10,038 nucleotides of DNA, taken from the NCBI RefSeq assembly GCF_030271215.1, contig NZ_JASNGB010000024.1, positions 13,599-23,636 of the forward strand, written 5' to 3'. Shown in pieces: positions 6,044-10,038 of the stretch; position 1 is the stretch's first letter; every line of letters starts with the position of its first letter. The notes beneath the pieces were generated by a model. That model did no database searches. It worked only from the letters and a program-made list of their open reading frames with translations, and was not told the origin of the DNA. A program made the translations under genes and the position numbers. Origin of the DNA: Deinococcus rhizophilus (GTDB lineage Bacteria; Deinococcota; Deinococci; Deinococcales; Deinococcaceae).

Positions 6044-6068
6044 GTCACATTTGCTGGGTCATGTGACC
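6044..6068. promoter_or_regulatory. Overlapping dyads upstream of the envelope operon
   Basis: GTCACAT (6044-6050) and ATGTGAC (6061-6067) form a perfect 7-bp inverted repeat with a 10-base spacer. Overlapping its right arm, GGTCA-TG-TGACC (6057-6068) is a 12-base palindrome. They lie 35-60 bases upstream of the CsgG-like start, between divergent genes, as expected of an operator. The half-sites face the opposite way to a CRP site (TGTGA-N6-TCACA), so the regulator is unknown. Confidence 0.45.
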
Positions 6069-6199
6069 GGGGCGGCAAGACTGCTGTAACCCTCCCCTGC
6101 TTCGTTCACTCTGACGCTCCCCGAGGGCGACTTCGTCCCGGACTCCCCCGGGTGCCGGGCCACTCCAGAGGTCAGCGAAGCTGCCAGAATCCGGCCAGG

Positions 6200-6664
6200 A
6201 TGAAGACCTACTCCACCGCGGACCTTCAGGCCGTCGCGCACTTCCTGTCGATCTTCGAGCAGGAGGACTTTCCCTTCGTACGTCGCCTGAGTCCGTCGGA
6301 TCCTACCGCCGACGGACGCCGTTTCGTGCTGCCGACCTACCACCGGCAGGTCGACCGGCTGGTCGACGTGTTAAACCGGGACGGTTGGGTCTACGGCGAC
6401 CGTGACTTCCGGTGGCCGCAGTGGGCGCAGACTGAAGAAGCCCGCCGGCTGCGGGACGATCCGGAGGCGCTGGCGCAGGCCACTCCTCTTCAGCTGGCCC
6501 GGCTGCTCACCATCTTCGTTCGGCAGGAACGCTTCGACGACGGAGCGAGGCAGGACTTCTGGGAGTCGGGCCTGCTCACGGGCATCCTGCGCCGGGCGGC
6601 CCGACTGGCCGAGGAGGGCGGCGGGACTTACCTCTCCCCGGCAGCTCCTACCACAACCGGGTAA
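6200..6664 (+). CDS. DUF6508 family protein
   Basis: 154 residues. The pattern fits DUF6508: an N-terminal helix (TADLQAVAHFLSIFEQEDF), a central YHRQVDRLVDVLNRDGWV segment, the aromatic FRWPQWAQ, then LQLARLLTIFVRQERFDDGA and a terminal helix GLLTGILRRAARL. The function of the family is unknown; no enzyme motif, signal peptide or membrane segment is visible, so it is probably cytoplasmic. I chose ATG 6200 because similarity starts there and the 16 extra residues from ATG 6152 are not protein-like. No clear Shine-Dalgarno; CAGAAT 9 bases before the start could be a weak -10. It is divergent from the envelope operon and convergent with the nuclease gene, 51 bases away, with no clear terminator between. 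Confidence 0.7.
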   Translation: MKTYSTADLQAVAHFLSIFEQEDFPFVRRLSPSDPTADGRRFVLPTYHRQVDRLVDVLNRDGWVYGDRDFRWPQWAQTEEARRLRDDPEALAQATPLQLARLLTIFVRQERFDDGARQDFWESGLLTGILRRAARLAEEGGGTYLSPAAPTTTG

Positions 6665-6715
6665 TCCCAGCCTTGGGTCTGATGGGCATCTGCCGAGTCG
6701 GAGCAGCGGCGCGGA

Positions 6716-7951
6716 TCAGGCACCGCTGGTCATCCGTTCGGCCAAGGCCAGCACGTCTTTCGGATTGAGCACGCCCTTGAACCAGATCAGCCGCTCGCCG
6801 AAGTCACTGGGGTCGACCCCCGCCTTGTCGAGGTTGAGCCGCTCCGAGACGCAGACGATCACGTCCGTACGCCCGGACTTGCGGAGCAGATCGAACTTCT
6901 TGCGCAGGTACTCGGGGCGCCAGTAGCCCACGATCTCGACGAGCACGCTGCGGCTATCCGGGTGCACCAGGCGGAAGTCCGGCACGATCACCCCACCAGG
7001 CACCGAGACGAGGTCCACTTCGCGCTCGAGTTGCCAGGGTGTGTCGAGTTTGGCGAAGCGCTCGGAGAAGCCCGCTTCCAGGGCGGAGTCGTGCTCCTCC
7101 GGCGGCTTGTAGTGGCTGACGTATCCGTCCTCACTGGTCAGCTCGAACAGCCACTCGGCCTCGGACTCGTCCACCCAGTCGAGATCCTTGCGGGGCTTGA
7201 GCGTCGCGGTCAGGTCCCATTTCGTGACATGGAGGAGGGCCGGGAGGAACTTGGCCATGGCCAGTCCGTAGCGGGTGGTGCTGGAAAAGAGGCTGGTGGG
7301 CCCGTCCATGGTCAGGGTGAAGCCGTGGGTGGCGTCTCCCTCCACCGTGACCATCAGGCCGAAGAACTTGGTGTATTTGAGGAGCTGCTTGTAGCGGGCG
7401 GGTTCGTTGCGCCTCGCGGTGATGATCAGGCTGTATGCGCGGTAGAGCTGCCCCTGGGCCTGGGCCAGGTTGAAGCGCTCCAGGAGATCCCCCGGTTCCG
7501 GGGGATCGAAGGCCACCAGCCGCTGCTGGTCGGGCAGGTCCGCATACAGGAGGTCGGCGAGGTCCTCGGCGGAGAGGGGACGCTCGGTCACGAGGCTCTT
7601 CGCGGCCTGTTCCAGGACCAGGGTGCGGCGGTGGCGACTGGGCGGTTGAGCCTGGGCGAGTTCGAAGACCTTGGCCCGGATATGGCCCGGGTCCACGTCG
7701 CTTCCGGTCTCGAAGGTGGACGACCCATTGGTGAGCAGGTGCGCGAAGCCCCGCAGGACCTTGAAGTCCGAGCGTCCGGCTTCCAGGGCCTTGAGCTCCT
7801 CGTCGAGGTCGGCGCGGCGCTGGTTCAGGTTGGCCTCGAAGGCCTGGGTGACGGACTCGGCCAATCGCAAGTTGTTCGTCGTGGCCTTCAGGCGGCGGGG
7901 CTCCACGAGCCCCGCTTTGACGCGGAACATCAATAACTCAGTCGGGAGCAT
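6716..7951 (-). CDS. Bax1-type nuclease (DUF790), partner of XPB helicase
   Basis: 411 residues, the usual length. DUF790 proteins are Bax1, a structure-specific endonuclease that binds XPB helicase in archaea. The N-terminus MLPTELLMFRVKAGLVEPRR matches the family opening. The likely PD-(D/E)xK-like catalytic core is seen at residues 324-352: PDF (324-326), then VEIVGYW (338-344) and lysines 351-352 in YLRKKF. The start at 7951 is preferred over the Met at 7930 because it keeps the conserved opening and has GGGAG 7-8 bases upstream. It overlaps the helicase gene's 3' end by 14 bases, so the two are co-translated. Convergent with the DUF6508 gene. The role is probably DNA repair; the substrate in bacteria is uncertain. 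Confidence 0.9.
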   Translation of the reverse strand: MLPTELLMFRVKAGLVEPRRLKATTNNLRLAESVTQAFEANLNQRRADLDEELKALEAGRSDFKVLRGFAHLLTNGSSTFETGSDVDPGHIRAKVFELAQAQPPSRHRRTLVLEQAAKSLVTERPLSAEDLADLLYADLPDQQRLVAFDPPEPGDLLERFNLAQAQGQLYRAYSLIITARRNEPARYKQLLKYTKFFGLMVTVEGDATHGFTLTMDGPTSLFSSTTRYGLAMAKFLPALLHVTKWDLTATLKPRKDLDWVDESEAEWLFELTSEDGYVSHYKPPEEHDSALEAGFSERFAKLDTPWQLEREVDLVSVPGGVIVPDFRLVHPDSRSVLVEIVGYWRPEYLRKKFDLLRKSGRTDVIVCVSERLNLDKAGVDPSDFGERLIWFKGVLNPKDVLALAERMTSGA

Positions 7952-9347
7952 TCACGTTCTCCCAGAAGTGATCGGCGATGGCTTTCGCGTCCGACTGCCA
8001 GTGCTGGCCCCGGCGTTGACGGCTGACCCGCTCCTCGCTGGTGCCCTCGGTGATGACCTCATACAGCACCGCCTGCTTGCCTTCGGCCTTGCGCAGGATG
8101 CGTCCCAGCCGCTGGATATGCTCGCGCTCGGTCGCGGTGCCGGACAGCACGACGGCAATGCTCGCCTCCGGAACGTCCACACCCTCATTCAGTACCCGGC
8201 TGGTCACGATCACCCGGTAGTCGCCGCTTCGGAACCTGTCCAGCAGCGCGTGCCGCTCCTTGACCGGGGTCTGGTGGGTGATGGCCGGGATCAGGAACTC
8301 GCGGCTGATGCGGTACACCGTCGCGTTGTCGTCGGTGAAGATCAGGGTGCGCTCGTGTGGGTGGTTCGCCAGCACTTCTTCTAGGACGCGCAGCTTGCCT
8401 TCGGTCCCGTAAGCCATGCTCCGGGCTTCCCGGTGGGCGAGCATGGCCACCCTCCCCTGCGGGGTCCCACTGCTCATCACGAACTCCTTCCAGCCCTTCA
8501 AGGAACCCAGTTGAATCCCGCTGCGCCGCAGGAAGTCGTTCCGGGTCCGGATCAGTTCGTCATACCTTCGCTGTTCCAGGGGACTGAGCCGCACCCGGAT
8601 GATCACTTCGCGGTAATCCGCCAGGGTCTCCCCCGCCAGGTCTTCCGGAGCACAGTGGTAGACCACTGGCCCGACCAGGTCTTCGAGGTGCAGCTCACGG
8701 CCATCGCTGCGCTTGGGGGTTGCGGTCAGTCCCAGGCGGTAGGGAGCCAACCCCAGTTCCGCCACGGACCGATGAAAATCACTTGGAAGGTGGTGGGCCT
8801 CGTCGAACACCTGCAGCGCGTACTGCCCGGCGAGTTGCTCGGCGTGAATCGCCGCCGAATCGTAGGTGCTGATCAGCACGGGGGTCTGGTCCTTGCTGCC
8901 GCCCCCGAGCAGACCCACCTCCGCATCGGGAAAAGCGGCCAGCAGCCCGGAATACCATTGGTGCATCAGGTCCAGGGTGGGCACGCAGATCAAGGTGCTG
9001 CGGGGCGTGTCGCGCATGGCCAGCTGGGCCACCAGGGTCTTTCCCGCCCCGGTGGGCAGGATGACCACGCCGCGCCGACCCGCCTGTTTCCACGCGTTCA
9101 GGGCGAGCTGCTGGTGCCGGTAAGGCTGCACTTCCCGGGCATACCCCAGGTCCAGCTTTTGGAAGCTTGCCGCCTCGTCACGGAACGCCACGCCCGCTCC
9201 GCGCAGACCCTCGACCACCTCCCGGTACACCTTCCCCGGGGCCCGCCAGGACTGGCTTCTCGCATCCCAGGTGAACAGGCCAGCAACCACTTCCGGCACC
9301 TCGGACATCACGAGGGTGCCGCGGTCGAGGCGCAGGGACGAAGTCAT
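7938..9347 (-). CDS. XPB/Rad25-type superfamily 2 DNA helicase
   Basis: 469 residues. The N-terminal damage-recognition-like part is about 1-70. The Q-motif region YRHQQLALNAW (76-86), Walker A PTGAGKT (98-104), DEAH (182-185) and TAT (208-210) make the first RecA domain. An insert at about 255-310 is in the place of the thumb. The second domain carries TSRVLNEGVDVP (382-393) and motif VI QRLGRILRK (412-420). All key ATPase residues are present. It should unwind DNA 3' to 5' and hand structures to the Bax1 nuclease encoded next. No Res-subunit or phage-defence partner is visible. The ATG at 9347 is used because a CCGACA / TAGCAT promoter lies just upstream. An internal Met at residue 14 is possible but lacks a ribosome site. 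Confidence 0.92.
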   Translation of the reverse strand: MTSSLRLDRGTLVMSEVPEVVAGLFTWDARSQSWRAPGKVYREVVEGLRGAGVAFRDEAASFQKLDLGYAREVQPYRHQQLALNAWKQAGRRGVVILPTGAGKTLVAQLAMRDTPRSTLICVPTLDLMHQWYSGLLAAFPDAEVGLLGGGSKDQTPVLISTYDSAAIHAEQLAGQYALQVFDEAHHLPSDFHRSVAELGLAPYRLGLTATPKRSDGRELHLEDLVGPVVYHCAPEDLAGETLADYREVIIRVRLSPLEQRRYDELIRTRNDFLRRSGIQLGSLKGWKEFVMSSGTPQGRVAMLAHREARSMAYGTEGKLRVLEEVLANHPHERTLIFTDDNATVYRISREFLIPAITHQTPVKERHALLDRFRSGDYRVIVTSRVLNEGVDVPEASIAVVLSGTATEREHIQRLGRILRKAEGKQAVLYEVITEGTSEERVSRQRRGQHWQSDAKAIADHFWENVNAPD

Positions 9348-9356
9348 TCGGCCCGC

Positions 9357-9385
9357 ATGCTACCGGGCCATCCGGGGAGTGTCGG
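9357..9385 (-). promoter_or_regulatory. Promoter of the XPB-Bax1 operon
   Basis: On the minus strand CCGACA (9385-9380; 4/6 to TTGACA) is followed by a 17-base spacer and TAGCAT (9362-9357; 4/6 to TATAAT). Nine bases separate the -10 from the ATG, so the transcript would be leaderless or nearly so. Directly upstream, AAAGG-N6-CCTTT (9387-9402) is an inverted repeat that could be an operator. Confidence 0.55.
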
Positions 9386-9781
9386 GAAAGGATGCACCCT
9401 TTGGCCAAGGTGCGTGGCGCTGCTCCCGGGCTTCAGGTCAGGCCTTCCCCGGGAGCCGCTGGCGCGGACCACTCCAGCAGCGTGCGCCCCCATGCCACCG
9501 AGCAGGCGTGTGCCCCGACCCAGGCCCGGTGCAGGCCTTCCTGGAGACAAGGCCGCACCCCCAGCGTTCACTGCTGGCGAAAGTGCGGCGCAGTCCACGC
9601 TCCTGGTCATACCGGTCGCGCATGTGCGGCGATCGAGCCGTCATACCGACATCCAGGCTCGGCGCGCGGTCGGCTCGCATGACACGCTTCATGAATGGCC
9701 TCACGCTGCAGGTCGCTCCACACTGCCCCATGGACGAGGCCAGCGGCTCGTCAACCCTTATGGGTTCTGGTCCTGTGGTCA

Positions 9782-9799
9782 ACCTGTCTCGCGACAGGT
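9782..9799. repeat. Perfect 7-bp inverted repeat
   Basis: ACCTGTC and GACAGGT flank TCGC. It could form a tetraloop hairpin on either strand or act as a dyad operator. Its distance from any clear start codon gives no hint of a target. Confidence 0.5.
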
Positions 9800-9808
9800 C
9801 GGCCATGA

Positions 9809-9832
9809 GGGAGCGGGCGGCTGGTCGCTCCC
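9809..9832 (-). terminator. Hairpin after the right-edge coding sequence
   Basis: GGGAGCG and CGCTCCC are perfectly complementary around a 10-base loop. The hairpin begins 22 bases past the TGA of the minus-strand partial gene. It is GC-rich with no T-run, so it is only a putative terminator. Confidence 0.4.
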
Positions 9833-9854
9833 CGCCCTCACGGGTCAGGGGAGG

Positions 9855-10038
9855 TCACTCCGGTCCCAGCGGCTCGCCGGGCAGCGCCTCGCCGGACCAG
9901 GTCGCCGGGGGCACGGCCGCCTCCCCGTCTCCGGCACCGACCACCTCGCCAGGCAGCCTCTCGGCGGCGGGCAGCGGGGCCGGCTCGGCACTCCCGAAGC
10001 TGGCCGGGGCGGTCACCACGGGGACCGGCTCCCGGCCC
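9855..10038 (-). CDS. 3' end of a Pro/Ala/Glu-rich protein (partial)
   Basis: The last 60 codons of a frame entering from the right edge; no start is in the window. It reads GREPVPVVTAPASF..., includes LPGEVVGAG and SGEALPGEPLG, and ends PLGPE then TGA. Codon third positions are mostly G or C and first positions are G-rich, as expected of coding DNA in a high-GC genome. Composition suggests a disordered C-terminal tail; LPGE occurs twice, perhaps a short repeat. The function cannot be told. A Ser/Gly-rich plus-strand frame is also open here but looks like its antisense shadow. A hairpin follows the stop. Confidence 0.5.
   Translation of the reverse strand, partial: GREPVPVVTAPASFGSAEPAPLPAAERLPGEVVGAGDGEAAVPPATWSGEALPGEPLGPE

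Larger units (their letters stand above)
9386..9854. other. Gene-poor region with short inverted repeats
   Basis: No convincing gene on either strand. The longest frames here lack protein-like composition, ribosome sites and steady codon bias. It holds AAAGG-N6-CCTTT (9387-9402), AACCC-TTAT-GGGTT (9753-9766), ACCTGTC-TCGC-GACAGGT (9782-9799) and GGGAGCG-N10-CGCTCCC (9809-9832). A decayed gene is possible. No tRNA-like arm was seen. Confidence 0.5.

Noticed and set aside
6044..6067. CRP-type site
   Set aside because: The half-sites are in the outward order TCACA...TGTGA rather than TGTGA-N6-TCACA.
6962..7936. 324-residue plus-strand frame opposite the Bax1 gene
   Set aside because: Complement of a well-supported gene; a typical antisense shadow in high-GC DNA.
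9433..9580. Minus-strand stretch reading LQEGLHRAWVGAHACSVAWG, which faintly recalls a transposase C-terminus
   Set aside because: Only about 45 codons, an in-frame stop just upstream, and no catalytic motif or terminal repeats; the resemblance is too weak to call.
9753..9766. AACCCTTATGGGTT considered as a DdrO (radiation/desiccation response) operator
   Set aside because: Does not match the known TTATGTCA-type palindrome and is not at a promoter.
9438..9806. 122-residue minus-strand frame
   Set aside because: No domain, no ribosome site, rich in Arg/Ser/Cys; looks like noncoding DNA.
1..10038. CRISPR array, tRNA or rRNA genes, complete insertion sequence
   Set aside because: No regularly spaced direct repeats, no cloverleaf with a T-arm consensus, no rRNA landmarks and no intact transposase were seen.

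Overview
The window looks like a chromosome, or a large secondary replicon, of a Deinococcus-type bacterium. This is inferred from the high G+C content, the protein families present (DUF945/YdgA, DUF3006, an XPB helicase paired with DUF790/Bax1) and several start codons that sit 5-9 bases after a TANNNT -10 box, as in the leaderless transcripts common in Deinococcus. No marker gene fixes the species.

Left edge (1-683): a minus-strand pair consists of a DUF3006 protein (36-347) followed by the first 13 codons of an exported protein running off the window, joined by a GTGA stop/start overlap. Divergent from them is a doubtful proline-rich small ORF (396-683) whose start lies in a 14-bp hairpin. 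A plus-strand DUF945/YdgA-like envelope protein follows (889-2157). A 15-base motif (14/15 identical) lies about 45 bases upstream of both the DUF3006 gene and the DUF945 gene.

Centre (2158-6067): two nested hairpins mark the convergent end of the DUF945 gene and a three-gene minus-strand operon. In transcription order the operon encodes a CsgG/FlgO-like protein with a TPR-like segment and a large lower-GC C-terminal region, a FlgT-like protein, and an LPP20/FlgP-like protein. All are expected outside the cytoplasm. In Vibrio, relatives of these three families build outer-membrane rings around the flagellar motor. No flagellar gene is seen here, so the trio probably builds a different envelope complex. 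The first junction is odd: a terminator-like hairpin ends the first gene, the stop and next start overlap by one base, there is no Shine-Dalgarno, and the FlgT-like protein's signal peptide seems to begin before its only start codon.

Right part (6200-9347): a DUF6508 protein faces away from the envelope operon. Convergent to it is a two-gene operon for an XPB-type helicase and its Bax1 (DUF790) nuclease partner, overlapping by 14 bases. This is a structure-specific DNA unwinding and cutting pair, plausibly for DNA repair.

Right edge (9348-10038): about 500 bases without a convincing gene, holding several short inverted repeats, then the 3' end of a Pro/Ala/Glu-rich minus-strand coding sequence that enters from beyond the window.
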